Part shown: positions 9,880-21,039 of the stretch, in pieces
How positions within the stretch are numbered: position 1 is the first letter of the stretch
Layout: each line of letters begins with the position of its first letter
Assembly: GCA_011109175.1 (NCBI GenBank)
Contig: RDEW01000002.1
Location: 568,224 to 632,223 of the forward strand
Source: Dicyema japonicum
Lineage: Eukaryota; Dicyemida; Rhombozoa; Dicyemidae
DNA: 64,000 bases
Reading direction: 5' to 3'
Translations under genes and position numbers: made by a program
Notes under the pieces: model-generated
What the model saw: only the letters and a program-made list of their open reading frames with translations
Told to the model about the DNA's origin: nothing
The model's database searches: none

Positions 9880-11800
9880 CTCAGACAGAAGCCTAATGAA
9901 CTTACACCTTCCTACGCTCCAGAGATCTCGAGGAGAACCCAACCCCGTCTCAACTAACTATTTACAGCTCAACGTTAACAACATCAAGTCGAATATTTTG
10001 GAGCTATGAGCACTCCTTTCTAACCATTGTGTAGAAGTCTCAGTTATTCAAGAAAGCAAACTTAATTCGTCATTCTTAAACCCAGTCTTCCAAGATTGCA
10101 CCATCTTGAAAAAGGAATGTCTTGGATTTAATGCGACCTCTTTACTATCATCAAAAACCAAGTATCACACATATAAGTTTCTACAACTGGATATCTTATT
10201 GTAAGAAAACAGGAAAACCGAACAACAAATCATAGCCTTGGAAAATGGCGTATTTACTCTATATATTGTTGACACGTAAATTTTCCCTCCTGTTTCATAC
10301 CCTAACGATTATGCTCTCAGATAACCATATAATTATCTTCTGAACGCCACACACCTGCAATGGTTTTACTTTCAAGACTATGATGTCTGAGAAAACCATA
10401 TTATCGATTCCCTCGGAAAATTCGTGCTTTTGAATTACAATTGTAGCCACATCAGGACACCAACACGGCGTAAAGATAGTATTATTTCTCCTGATATAAA
10501 AAGAACTCAATAATATCAGTCACAAGGACGCTACGGTTATTCACAAAGACTTCTCAAAGGCATAAACATCTCTATGCAATGGCACAGTCTTAAGGCCACC
10601 GCGTTGTCTGATGTATTCTTTCCGGAAATTGTCAGGAATGTTATTGGAACGATGAAGCCTTCTCCTGCCCTCTTTAACCTATTTCTACGAGATATGCAAT
10701 ATCCGTAGGAAATCCAGATGATTATTGATGCTATAATAGTTCCACATGCAACAAAACTGCAGTATTTTTTGCGAAAGGCCAAAAGCGAAAAAAACAAACC
10801 TCACCTGATTGGATAGAGATGGAGTGGAAAGCGTCCTTAATTGTACTGAAAAAGGCCTCGACATTACAAGAACGCGCAGCTGTTAAGATCCTTACTTGGA
10901 TAGTTCATTAAAAACGACCATTTTGGTAAATTGATAATTGACTAGGGATCCAAGATATGAATACATAAGGAATACATGCAGGCACGATAATCAACATGTT
11001 TATGTCATCTTTTAGGATATCTTAATTCACTATTTGTTCACAGTAAATATTTTATTTACATTTTTTAGCGTGTAATTATAAAAAAAACACATGAGAAGTC
11101 ATTGATTTGGATTTTAGAGAAAGGGTAAAATTAAATTATTGACCCCAATTTCGCTAACATGTAGGAAACTGGCAACCATCTAATAACGCACCGCTAATAT
11201 ATGATGCTCCCAGAGATCCATTACTTTTACGTCGAGCCTGGTGGTCTAGAACAAACAAAAAGATCCCAAACTACTCCCCAGCAGAGACAGATGATGTCCA
11301 CACCATAAACGAGAAAGTTCCACTCTAACGGACCTAGGAAGAAGCAGTTGTGAGGAGCTAACCTCAGGAGGTCTGTACTCCAGTATCGTTTTCTCTTCGA
11401 GAGTTCATATTGCACACATAACACAAATTCATGCTGGAATAAATTGATTTTTTATTTTGAATCGTCAATTTCTGCAAAGGACCTCGAAGTCGCCTATCAA
11501 ATGGTTCAGAGGATGCTCAATTCTTAACCCAATGGTTTGAAAAACTACGTCTGGAAGTATCACCTACAAAATCTTTTGTGACCTTTTTTACATTTTGCAA
11601 ACAACATTATACAAGGATGCCTAAGACCACGACTAACGATGTGGATAAATATCTCTCTTCCTCTATGAAGCCATGGACAAATATCTTAAAAACCGTCCCA
11701 GATAACCACATATCCTTTCTGGAGACCTATCCAGGATTTTCGTCCACGTCGGATAAGACCTTTCCTGTATTGGCCTGGGGTCACAGTTAGTTGGACTTTC
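9880..11800 (+). mobile_element. Decayed CR1-like LINE (endonuclease to RT)
   Basis: Scattered plus-strand frames give, in order, an endonuclease start (NYLQLNVNNIKSNILEL, then VSVIQESKLN), endonuclease middle (LNYNCSHIRTP), an RT palm trace (HKDFSKA), a later RT trace (PALFNLFLRDM) and a post-palm region (ASKDLEVAYQMVQRML) near 11470. The order matches ORF2 of the elements at 40370 and 34978, but with many stops, frame shifts and internal losses. It is a relic; 11200-11420 is GC-richer and I cannot place it. Confidence 0.5.
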
Positions 11801-11839
11801 TTTTCCTTTTAACCTGATGATCGTGTGTTAATAATAATT

Positions 11840-12335
11840 CTGATACTATTATTATTATTACTTTTTTATAAACCAATTTTAGTTAACGTAAAAACTAACA
11901 TTTAACAACTGCTGGCTGCTCTCACATAATTGAGAATGCATTTCTCCTGACGATTCGCAGAATTGCACTCAATGAACCAGCTCCTTTCTCTCCTATCATT
12001 TTTTCCTGGCGATGAGCAAGCCGATTCTGTTTAACAGGACCAGTGACCTGTTTCCTATGATTCCTGACGTTTCCACGGCGACTGGTTAAAAAATGAACTG
12101 TCCACCAAGACATGCGTACTTCTTTACTCTCGTTTGTCGATACAGAAGCCAGACGAGCCAGACGATGCTGATCAAGCACAGGTTTTATCTCTTCTATGAT
12201 CTTTGAGCATAAAAGCTTGTCCCATTCTCGTTGTTTATTAGCGTTCTTCGGGAATCCAACACCCAGTCGCGTCCAGACTTCCCGAGCCATGCATACCACT
12301 GGTTCATCGTCCGATCCGTTAATGTAGCGTAGGAT
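11840..12335 (-). mobile_element. LINE ORF2 C-terminal domain fragment
   Basis: An open frame of 125 codons (12299-11922) contains NKQREWDKLLCSKIIEEIKP and LDQHRLARLASVSTNES. The W-D-x-L-x-x-K-I...DQxRLxxLxxxSxxES pattern is typical of the region after the thumb in CR1/RTE-type ORF2 proteins, between the RT and the terminal zinc-binding part. The 3' side (to 11840) ends in TTA/ATT repeats. The element is 5'-truncated and no RT is attached. Confidence 0.55.
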
Positions 12336-12353
12336 CTACTATTATTATAATAT

Positions 12354-12422
12354 TAGACACCTGTGCACGCGGATTCTCTTCAAGGACTTATTCCAATAGT
12401 AATGAGCGTACACAGGTGTCTA
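12354..12422. repeat. Short perfect-looking hairpin (17-bp arms)
   Basis: TAGACACCTGTGCACGC at 12354-12370 pairs with GCGTACACAGGTGTCTA at 12406-12422 with one mismatch, around a 35-bp spacer. It could be a tiny foldback element or the ends of a deleted DNA transposon. Confidence 0.7.
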
Positions 12423-12429
12423 GTTTTGA

Positions 12430-12758
12430 TTTAAAGTGCTTAGGAGACTTGAAATAAATATTTTATTATTGCATTTGTAAGAAGAAGAGTATTTAAATAA
12501 GCAGTTTAAAAATCAAGTTTTTATTTTTACCCACTTGAGGTGTTTCCCATTGTCCTCCATCTCTGGGATCTTTAGGATCTCGTATTAGAGCCTAGAAATG
12601 ACCGTTGAAAGTTTTTGAAATTAGCATTGAAGCTCACGCCACTTAACAGAATGATATTGTCGAAATTTTCAGAAACTCAAATTCTTCATATCTTGTTCAC
12701 TCACTTTTTCGGCAATGTTTTTATTTGTTCAAAACTTTTTTTAATTAAAATCCGTCAT
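12430..12758. other. No recognisable feature
   Basis: About 330 bp of AT-rich sequence with no spliced frame or shared repeat that I can see. Confidence 0.4.
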
Positions 12759-12759
12759 T

Positions 12760-13050
12760 TATTTGCGAGTTTTTCTCGCTGATGTTCATCTGGTGGAAGG
12801 TTCCACGCATCTACGATGCCGAAAGGGTTTGACGAGTGACGCCGTCATCAGTGGATTCTCACTGCGGAACTGGATTGTCTAGAAAGGACACTCACACAAG
12901 AAAAAGAAACAAAGAAGTGAAGATCATTCCTTGGTTCTACGATTAGTTAAAATTAACTGTTCTTTACTTAAATAAAGTGTGTGTCCTGCCTATGCGGAGC
13001 TATAAATATTATGGCTCTCGTTAAAAGGCTTTTATTATTATTTGCGAGTT
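12760..13050 (+). mobile_element. SINE copy, 5'-truncated, with 12-bp target duplication
   Basis: Flanked by TATTTGCGAGTT at 12760-12771 and 13039-13050. The body runs from CTCGCTGATGTTCATCTGG through GGTTCCACGCATC, TGATGACG-like and ACTGCGGAACTGG blocks to GCCTATGCGGAGCTATAAAT and a (TTA)n tail. The same body occurs at 57980-58310 and 62185-62478 (minus strand), and in diverged form at 57655 and 60225. The tRNA-like head is missing here. Confidence 0.88.
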
Positions 13051-13385
13051 ATCGTGTCAACATACAACATTGAGCTTTAATATTATTATCCGCTTAGTAA
13101 GCTTATGTGACAGAAGAATCAGGAACAATATTAGTTACACGTGATTAATATTCTAGGAAATATGCAAATAAATAGGTAAATTATAAATATATCGCAAACA
13201 GTATAATGCTTAAAAAGATTACCAAAAGTATATTCACAAGACAAGTTACATTATCAAAACAAAGCCCTTTAGGTTATATAAACATTTATATTAGAGAATA
13301 AGTTTGATCCACTGAATTCATACATCCAAGAAAATCCTGAAGAAGTCAGTCTCCAAACTATCTGTTTGGAATCCCTCTAAACGAG
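13051..13385. other. No recognisable feature
   Basis: AT-rich sequence between the SINE and the candidate minus-strand gene. A distal exon of that gene could lie here, but none is clear. Confidence 0.35.
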
Positions 13386-13389
13386 GTCA

Positions 13390-13995
13390 TTGATGGATCA
13401 TGCATTCATTACAAATTATATGTTGGCGTGATTTAATGTTAATTAAAGGCAATTCTTGAAGTGTTATACACTCAGGGACCAAATGAGGTGAATATCTTAG
13501 TAGAAAAGCACCAATCATAAAAAAAGTGAAGAATTGTGTCAAACTATCAAATATACACACGACTTATGCATAGAACAAACAAGTGTTCTCGAAATAGGAA
13601 CATTATTTAAGGTTACTGATTAAACCCATGTGGTAGAGATATCTCAGATCCCTACCAGTGTGTGTTCTTGATTCTCGATTGGGTTCCAAATGGCTACGTT
13701 GCCTGAAAACTAGTGACAATGATAAGAAAATGAAGATGTTTATAAGTATTGATTGAACTAATGGTAGAGTTATAAACAAACTGCCCCTATCTCACATAGT
13801 AATGCTTAAATTGATTGTATGTCTCATTAGGAAGATTGCACATAACTCCACATATAATAAAATGGACGCATGCTCCATCTGCATTTGTATTGGAGGAAGT
13901 ATGTTCATTCCCGCATACTCAAATGATATCTGTGAAATCAGCAAAGCTGTATCTTCTTTATATTTAACAAACGAAAGATGGCAGAATGCGTCCAT
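13390..13995 (-). CDS. Candidate intron-rich gene, hydrophobic protein, unrecognised
   Basis: Minus-strand segments in protein-like frames: MDAFCHLSFVKYKEDTALLI from 13995, a hydrophobic stretch ILINIFIFLSLSLVFRQRSH near 13740-13690, then FFMIGAFLLRYSPHLVPECI and LQELPLINIKSRQHIICNEC near 13520-13400. Stops between them would have to be removed by introns of 18-37 nt, several of which have GT-AG ends. One or two transmembrane segments are suggested. Exon joins are not secure and one in-frame TGA near 13395 marks a possible end. No family recognised. Confidence 0.35.
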
Positions 13996-14299
13996 TTTAT
14001 CGTAATAAACGCCACAAATCTGTTAGACTCCCAAATAGACGACTTTTTCTCGCAAATAACCACAAATCGAGAAGGCTCAATTCGTGAATCCAGTGATATA
14101 TTAAGTTACTTTAGTGAAACGACTACGGAGATCGACCACTCTTAATATTTATAATGATTTGTGTGAGAGAGAAAGTGATGATGCAACAATATCTGATGAG
14201 ATTCGAAAGAGTACGTCCTCCAAATCATCTGATCTCACTTCAGAACTCCAATCACAAGATCTGTATAACAATGACATAATTCAAGGTCTCCAATTGTGA
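13978..14299 (+). CDS. Small two-exon gene, unrecognised
   Basis: ATG at 13978 gives MAECVHFIVINATNLLDSQI and an acidic/polar continuation. A 22-nt intron at 14093-14114 (gtgatatattaagttacttt + ag) joins in frame to MKRLRRSTTLNIYNDLCERE and a Ser/Asp-rich tail ending LQSQDLYNNDIIQGLQL with TGA at 14297-14299, about 98 residues in all. The clean splice and biased composition favour a real gene. Its first 18 bases overlap the start of the opposite-strand candidate, so one of the two starts is probably wrong. Confidence 0.5.
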
Positions 14300-14439
14300 A
14301 CCTAGTAAACAACTCCAACTATTTAGTAGAGCAAGTCAATTATCTTCGAAAACTATTACTAATTGAAGTTATAATTTTCGTATTTTATTATACATTTAAT
14401 TTATTAACCAAAATACAATGGAAAATAAGTTAATAATCA

Positions 14440-15870
14440 ACAATTGATCATATTTATCTAGTTCCAACAGGAACAGTTTTCCTAAGTCCACAAAAAACAT
14501 CGGAAGTAGAAGAAAACATCTGTTGAGAGAACAGTTGTGAGAACCCCTCAGGGCTTCGCGCCATCATGCAACTGGGCGTCACTTGATACTCAGTTTTCCG
14601 AGAAGATAGAAGTCAATGGAAGAGGTTGGGGCCTTAAGTAAACTGATCAGGAACCATATCCTGGTCAACAACATTTCGGATAACATCTCAGACCTCTTCC
14701 CTCAGGACGAAAAACTGGAACAACTAACTCTGAGAATCCGTCTACCCTCTCTCATTTTGATAATCGTTTATATGTACATTTTCTCTCCATCGTCATTTTC
14801 CTGCAACTACCGCACGAACTCAAGTGATTAACCCGAACGGAAAACACGCTAAACGCAGAGTTCTCAATGGTATGCTGACCAACAACTGGATCAAAGGAGA
14901 GCTCTCATATCCGACAGTTTCGACATTTGATCATTCTCAATAATTTATGTAGGCATACAAGGATCTCATGCTGCAAAATATTCACTAAAGTGTGTCGCTT
15001 CAACGTCCTTCGTATCCCATTGATCCTGAAAAGCAAGCTCTCATCCAAACGAGAAATAATCTAACGAAAGCCGAAAGACAACAAGTGTACGTCACTTAAA
15101 GGATATCAAAACTAAATAAAGAAGTCATTCGGAACACAACAAAGAACGTTGGGAAGCCGTGCTGAAAAAAACTACATGAATATTTCTTCTATTGTATTAA
15201 GGAAATCGATAAGGAGCTCAAGAAGTGCTCTTCACATTTAATTGTACATCGAGAGTTACATGGATTTTAGTCATAAACCAAATTAAAAAGACCTTGATCT
15301 TCGTTCAGGCCATGTCGAAAGAATAAATGAGTCAACATAACTTCTACGATCCGTCAATGCTGCAGTAATACGAAAAATGAATAACTCGTTTCATGCGGTT
15401 CAGACGATATCTCCATTCTTGAACTGAAGTACCTGGGTTCATCCGCGATAGTGCCAATAAAAAATTTTAAATCTCTCGATAAACTATAACAAGATACTGT
15501 TAATATGGAATAATTCACTGATATATCCCATCCTGAAGAAAAACAAACCACCTAACTGCCCGTTATCATAACGATCGGTTTCTATCATTCGCGCTTGTCG
15601 TTAAAAAGCTGGTACTCTCACGGATCTGCGAAAAACACTTAACAACAACGCATTTAACAAAACTTGTTCAATTCATTTCCGACGCCCTGAATACTCAGAA
15701 TAACAAGATAATACATAGGAATTTCGATTTAGTATCCTGGAAGATCTATACCGAAAAAAATTTTACGACGTCGATCCATCCTAAACTCATGTTATGGTTG
15801 GAAAACTTTATCAGCGGTTGCATAGGCAAAGTGGTGGAGAATAACCAAAAATAAAAACATGATACTTTCC
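14440..15870 (+). mobile_element. Heavily decayed LINE (endonuclease and RT traces)
   Basis: Plus-strand traces include an endonuclease-like strand (EQLTLRIRLPSLILIIVYMY) near 14730 and an RT trace (HPKLMLWLENFISGCIGKVV) near 15780-15835, separated by about the distance expected in a LINE ORF2. Stops and shifts are everywhere. It ends about 100 bp before the tRNA-Gln. Confidence 0.42.
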
Positions 15871-15973
15871 AAATGAAGACCCACACCCTAAACTTATGAA
15901 ACATTAACATACTTAAGTAAATTATATTATCTAATTTATTGGATAATCATCTAAGATTTTCTAATCATTTATT

Positions 15974-16045
15974 GGTCCCATAGTGTAGTGGTTATCACAT
16001 CGGACTCTGAATCCGGTAACCCGAGTTCGAATCTCGGTGGGACCT
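15974..16045 (+). tRNA. tRNA-Gln (CTG)
   Basis: A complete cloverleaf: acceptor GGTCCCA/TGGGACC, D arm with TAGTGTAGTGGTTATCA, anticodon stem-loop CGGA-CTCTGAA-TCCG with anticodon CTG, T arm CGAG-TTCGAAT-CTCG. The A box (TAGTGTAGTGG) and B box (GAGTTCGAATC) of a pol III internal promoter are present, and a T-rich run follows (TTTTGTTTTTAATTT). No intron. Confidence 0.96.
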
Positions 16046-16109
16046 TAATTATTTTGTTTTTAATTTAATTATCATAGAGTTTAAAAATTTTTTAATCAAA
16101 AACAATTTA

Positions 16110-16240
16110 TTTACACAGACAATTAATAAAATCCAGCTGATAAGATGGAATGGACAACTGGATCGTCTTGGACATCATCTTGGACTTCGTCTTGGTTAGT
16201 GAGGTCGAGGTATCAGGCCCCATCATAAATCAAGCATTTC
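16110..16240 (-). mobile_element. LINE 3' tail fragment
   Basis: On the minus strand it ends with CATTCCATCTTATCAGCTGG followed by an AT-rich 3' end. The CAGCTGATA-AATGGAATGG word is shared with the LINE tail at 52795-52935. Coding is an acidic remnant (NQDEVQDDVQDDPVVHSILS). Confidence 0.4.
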
Positions 16241-16244
16241 CCCA

Positions 16245-16535
16245 GTGAGAAGAGAAAGACAGTTTCCCCGTCTGGACGCTTTCTATCTCCACAATCCAGG
16301 CCCACCAGTTCCAGAGATGACTGGAATCCAGCCGCCTCAAGAGAGCGCATCCCAGCTGATGTCGGCATGCATCGGGAACCGGCTTATGCTGAGATGGCAA
16401 GAGACTGGGTCAAGTCAAGCCCGACGCTGAAAAGGCCGAGGGGTCAAAACAGGAAAAGTATGATGTCCTACCCGAGTATTTTTTGTTCGTTCCGCTTGTG
16501 GTTGAAACGTCGAATGGCCGCTGTATGACCTTTTT
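16245..16535 (+). mobile_element. LINE ORF2 C-terminal fragment
   Basis: A plus frame ends EKYDVLPEYFLFVPLVVETS (16455-16515), the KY...FVPxxVETSG motif of the LINE C-terminal domain, preceded by a proline-rich segment. It runs into a T-rich stretch where an oppositely oriented tail (16565-16800) begins. Confidence 0.45.
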
Positions 16536-16564
16536 TTTATTTTATTTTGTTTTTTTAAACAGAA

Positions 16565-16800
16565 TAATTTTTTTTAACAATTATACAAATGTCAGTTGAG
16601 GAAGCCTGCTGCGTGGATTGCGAACGAGTTCCCTCGGAGTATGGCTTGGCCAATTTATAGCTAAAATTCCAATCTTTTGTCTTAGCCATAACCTTTCTCG
16701 TTGATCCCTCTTCTTTCTGGTAATCAATTTTCCGAGTTCTCGCAAGAACTCAGCCGTCTTTGGACCAACGGCTCTCGATGATTTTATTTTGTTTACCAAT
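16565..16800 (-). mobile_element. LINE ORF2 C-terminal tail
   Basis: Minus frame 16799-16581 reads SSRAVGPKTAEFLRELGKLI then RKKRDQRERLWLRQKI, the last helix pair of the ORF2 C-terminus. The 3' end (CTCGTTCGCAATCCACGCAG...CAACTGACATTTG, then T-rich) is shared with 23655-23745 on the plus strand, so both belong to one LINE family. Confidence 0.6.
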
Positions 16801-16959
16801 AAATCAAAGAAATATAAACTTACTATGTTTAAGGAAATTTTGAAAGAAAGTGTTGGTCATTCTTTATTATGTATTGAACATGACTAAGTCATATTTTGAG
16901 AAATCTAAATGAATATTAGATGCATTATTCTCTTTTGTCTAACCATCAGTTTAAAAATA

Positions 16960-18487
16960 CAGTAAAGTCCCTCAGATTGGCCAATTTTCAAATTATCAAA
17001 TTGGCCAATTTATAGCTAAAAGTTCACGTCAGGGGTTCAAAAAAGCAAATTTTCCTAAGAAATTGGCCAACATTATTAAAAAACATAAAATTTATTTTTA
17101 CTAATTTTTTTCAATTATTTTGTTAAAAAAATAAAAATTTAAAACTAAAAATTTTACCATGTGTTCGAAAACTTCTCGTAATTATACAAGGCTTAATTGT
17201 TTCCAAAAACTAGAAATTTTGAGATATAAAGATGATAATAATACTACATTGTGCCAAGCAATCGCTCACAGATATTCTGATTTATTTAATATTCGAATTT
17301 CAAGAAAAACAGTAATAATCTTAATTCCTAATTCCTGAGAGTCCATATTAAAAACATCTAAAAATTATATTCCTTCAACAAAGACATGCAAATCATTAAC
17401 TTTCCTGAACTTGATACAAGGGTTGTTGAATAGATGGATTTGATGGAATCTAGGGGTAATTTTAATTTGATTATGTTAGGTGCTATGTTAAATGATCCAC
17501 TAATATCAAATAAAGCACAAAATATTGGTGAAAAGTTATAAATTAATGATTTCAAGAATTCAAAAGGATTTCTAACACGATTCAAAAAAAGACATGGTTT
17601 TCGAATGCATAAATTACATGGGGGAATGATAACTGACAAACAACCTGACTTAGAAGGATTTGTAGATCACTTTGAAGAAATTTTTAAACCTTATAAAGAA
17701 GACGAAATTTACAATATGGATGAGACAGGGCTCTATTAAAAACTGATTTCGTCCAAGAGCATATGCAAAACACGATTTGGTGGATATAAAAATTTCAAAG
17801 ATCGGGTTTCAATTATGTTATGTACAAATATTAAATTATTATCACTCTAATAGAGCATGGGTGACCAGTTTTATTTTTAATCATTGGTTAATAACATTGG
17901 ATAATGAATTGTTCCATCAAAAAAATTTTTTGTTATTAATGGACAATTGTCCTGCACGTTGTATAAAATCCAAATTGAAGAACATTCAGATATTAATTTT
18001 TCCTAAAAATAGTACAGCCTTTATACAACCTATTGATATTGGAATCATTAAAACATTCAAAGCTCATTTTAATAGACATAAGTTGTTATATCTAACACAA
18101 ATATTGGAAAACAAAAACATTTCAGTTTATGAATATTATAAAAAGTTAAGTTTGAAAGACACGGTTTTTTAGTACGGATGGAATGGGAAGATGTATCAAT
18201 TGAAACAAGTTTCAATAAATTGCGTAAACAAGACATCGAGGTCATTCCAATTGATTGGATCAATAATATTACTGAAATTTTTAGGAAAACTGGCACTACA
18301 TCTGATTGAACAATAAATAATATCGAAAATGAAAATGATGTAAAAATGATTTCTGCTATTAGAAGATACACTCAAAATAAAAAAAATTTTTTTACAATGG
18401 TTTTTTAAATAAATTTTTTTTTCAAATTCCCAAATTAGCCAAAAATAGTCCAGGAACAATTTTGGGCTAATTTAAGAAACTTTGCTG
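16960..18487 (+). mobile_element. pogo/Tigger-type DNA transposon with TIRs and TA duplication
   Basis: The left end CAGTAAAGTCCCTCAGATTGGCC at 16960 and the complement of the right end (CAGCAAAGTTTCTTAAATTAGCC ending at 18487) are related imperfect inverted repeats, each bordered by TA (16958-16959 and 18488-18489). The 1528-bp element contains a transposase remnant of CENP-B/Jerky type. Subterminal GGCCAA/TTGGCC words are repeated near the left end. Confidence 0.85.
17158..18310 (+). pseudogene. Broken pogo/Tigger (CENP-B-like) transposase
   Basis: In order: an ATG at 17158 and a psq-type helix-turn-helix (LEILRYKDDNNTTLCQAIAH...ISRKTV), a CENP-B HTH trace (GFLTRFKKRHGFRMHKLHGG, about 17568-17627), then the DDE catalytic start DEIYNMDETGLY near 17703-17740, KDRVSIMLCTN, LLLMDNCPAR near 17930-17960 and PKNSTAFIQPIDIGIIKTFK near 18003-18062. 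The first D (MDETG) and second D (MDNCPA) of the catalytic triad are visible. At least five stops or shifts break the frame, so it cannot make an active enzyme. Confidence 0.8.
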
Positions 18488-18599
18488 TAGTTTAGGAAAT
18501 AGATCTCACATGATGCGTCACATATGACATTGATTTTTATTAAAATTATTATATAAAATATTATTAGTCTGTTAAATATTTATCATAACTGTTGAAAAT

Positions 18600-20160
18600 C
18601 ATTCTTTTCCTATTAAAGTATGGAAACAGGCATTAATACGGCCGACCTTATCCGACAAAATGGAAAGGGATTTGCCACCCTGTGCAGGCAGTGCAACTCT
18701 CAACAATATACAGCTACGACGTGTCTTATGAGAAGGGTATACATCACCCCTCTCCAATTCCTATTCCGCCCACAGAGAAATTGTGTTGGATCCTAGAAGG
18801 AGCACAAGGAGAAAATGAGAAATCTGATTGAAGCCTTCGAGATCACTTAATTAATTTAGTAATTAAATTAACTATTGGTGTTCTTGGGTTAATAATAATA
18901 CTAAAACCAGGAAGACCGAGAAATGACCCAGCGTATTTTAGAGCGGTGTCACTACTATGTTCCATGTCAAAAATCTTGAGAAGGCTTGTGTTTGGGAGAA
19001 TTAAAGAATTTTTACCCGAGAGGCCTTTTCAACATGGATTCAAAAATGAGAGATCCACGTCTACATACTTGCAAACATTGACCGACTTCATTCGAGTCAG
19101 ATTCACAACCAAGCCGAGACACTTTAAAACAGTGTTCTGCTCGATTGACATACATAAAGATTTCGACTTAGTCTCGAGTAAGATTCTATCGAGAAAAATA
19201 TTTCAATCGGAGATCCCAGGGAAGCTAATGCTTTGGATCACTAACTACTTAAGTGGACGAAGGGGACGTGTTTGCCTCGGAGGTCTGAAATCAATCTCAC
19301 GACTCCTCCCCAACGGAGTCCCTCAAGGATCTCCTTTATCCCCTGCTCTGTTTAACCTCTTTCTGGCTGATCTCCCGACTCTTGAATCTGGTAATGATGT
19401 TCTACTTTCCTATGGATGTGATATTGCGTTGGCTTCGCGAGATCAGGACATCCAGAAGGCCACAGAAAGAATACAAATTAACCTGGACAGGCTTAATGCC
19501 TGGATAATGGAAAACCGGCTCGTGGTGAATGCAGAGTAGTCGTCTACGTCACTATTTACCTCTGACAAAAGATTGGAAAGGAAGACAGTCACCTTGAAGT
19601 TAAACAAGGTCGGCATCCCTTTCAATAGATGTCAAAGGATTTGGGTGTGACAATTGATATGCATCTCTGTTTGACATCACACGTAGAAAACATTCTATTG
19701 AAATGTGAAAAAAAAACTGAACGTATTAAAATGTTTATCGGGAATATGAAAGAGTGGAACTCATCCAGTCTTGATGAACGTGTACAAACAGTACATCGAG
19801 CCATGTTTCTCGTATGCATGCGCCTCGTGGAGACCGTCCATATCTTGGACAAATATGAGGAAAATTGAGGAAATGCAAAAGAGGGCCTACAGAGTAACGG
19901 AGCGTTGGATTTGTGAAAATCACCGAACCGGATTTACGCTTCTGGAGGCCCTATGAGACTAGACTCCAGATCATGGAAGGCCCATGATTTAAGATTCCTG
20001 TTTCTTTCTTCTCTTCCCTCTTCTAATAGAGTGGCGGCATGTAATCTACCTGTCTCTGTTGGCGCCAACCAGAGTGGCACGAAAAAGGAACACTCTCCCA
20101 CTCCACTGCAGAGATTCCCTGCAAAAAATGAAGATGCTTAAATTTATATGGTTCTGGATG
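18600..20160 (+). mobile_element. CR1-like LINE remnant (RT and 3' end)
   Basis: A 197-codon frame (18946-19539) holds RT motifs: FQHGFKNERSTSTYLQTLTD, FCSIDIHKDFDLV, NYLSGRRGR and GVPQGSPLSPALFNLFLADL. The catalytic box reads LLSYGCDIALASRDQDIQ, where YADD has become YGCD, so it is inactive. Post-palm sequence continues in other frames to 19960 (RVQTVHRAMFL). The 3' UTR at 19990-20160 (CTTCCCTCTTCTAATAGAGT...) matches that at 29970-30180. 18615-18850 has cysteine-rich ORF1-like text (LCRQCNSQQYTATTC). Confidence 0.75.
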
Positions 20161-20169
20161 GAATTTTGT

Positions 20170-21035
20170 GGCATTAAAATATTATATTTCTAAATGAAAT
20201 TTATCGATTGAATGTCTAAAGTAAAAATTAATAGCTTATTCATCCCATATAGTTTTTTACTTACTAAGTTTTCTCAATATTTGTACACGGTTGGATTTGA
20301 ACCAGGATCTGACGTTCTTTGGTTTGGAACTTCGGCTATTAGAGATCTCTTGTTTTGTCTGCGGACACGAAAAGTACAATTACATACACCTGAAGATATG
20401 TAGAAATTCTTGCAATAGTCGTCACATCAACCTTCCAACCGATTAACTAATTTATCAATTTCTGTAAAATTAATTATCATGCATTAATCACTAAAATGAA
20501 GTCTACATAAAAAAAACTCTCTGTGAAAGGAGCAACCACTTCATGGTCTTTCCAAGTGAAAGGACACACAATTCAAAACCCACGTACATCTACTAATGAC
20601 ATGAGCAGAAATGACTCCATGAAATCATATGAAATGCATTATACGAAAGTCAGGAATCTCCTAATACTGTGTTTTCCTAATAGATATTGGTGATTCTCGT
20701 TGTAAATGTTATACTCTATAAAGAGATTCGATGTACATATTAGTTTCGATTAATTGACCATTAATAATCACGTAGAGGATTTTGGTCTACATATGATTTG
20801 TTTAATTATTTACGGTATTTCCATGAATTTGATATATTGTCACTGGTAGTATTTTTAAGAGTCGCAATTTCAATATCATCGAAAAGTGAGTACCATCAAG
20901 GACTGCCTAGGCCTATGTGAGTTAAATTATATGATCTTAAGAAGATATAGATACAATTTTTTTTTATTTAATAAAAAAAATTATTCCAAAGTCCAGGATA
21001 AACCAAACTAATTCTGAGGCTTCCAACAATTCTAA
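20170..21035. other. No recognisable gene
   Basis: AT-rich sequence. A short frame at 20280-20400 contains GGATTTGAACC, which resembles a reversed tRNA B box, but no cloverleaf can be drawn. Confidence 0.4.
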
Positions 21036-21039
21036 ACTC

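Noticed and set aside
13802-14005. 67-codon plus-strand frame
   Set aside because: It overlaps a better two-exon gene in another frame and arises partly from the local inverted repeat.
16245-16800. Twin-primed LINE with 5' inversion
   Set aside because: The inverted piece lies on the 3' side of the tail, the wrong side for twin priming.
20285-20370. tRNA-like or SINE head (GGATTTGAACC)
   Set aside because: No acceptor, D or anticodon stems can be formed around it.
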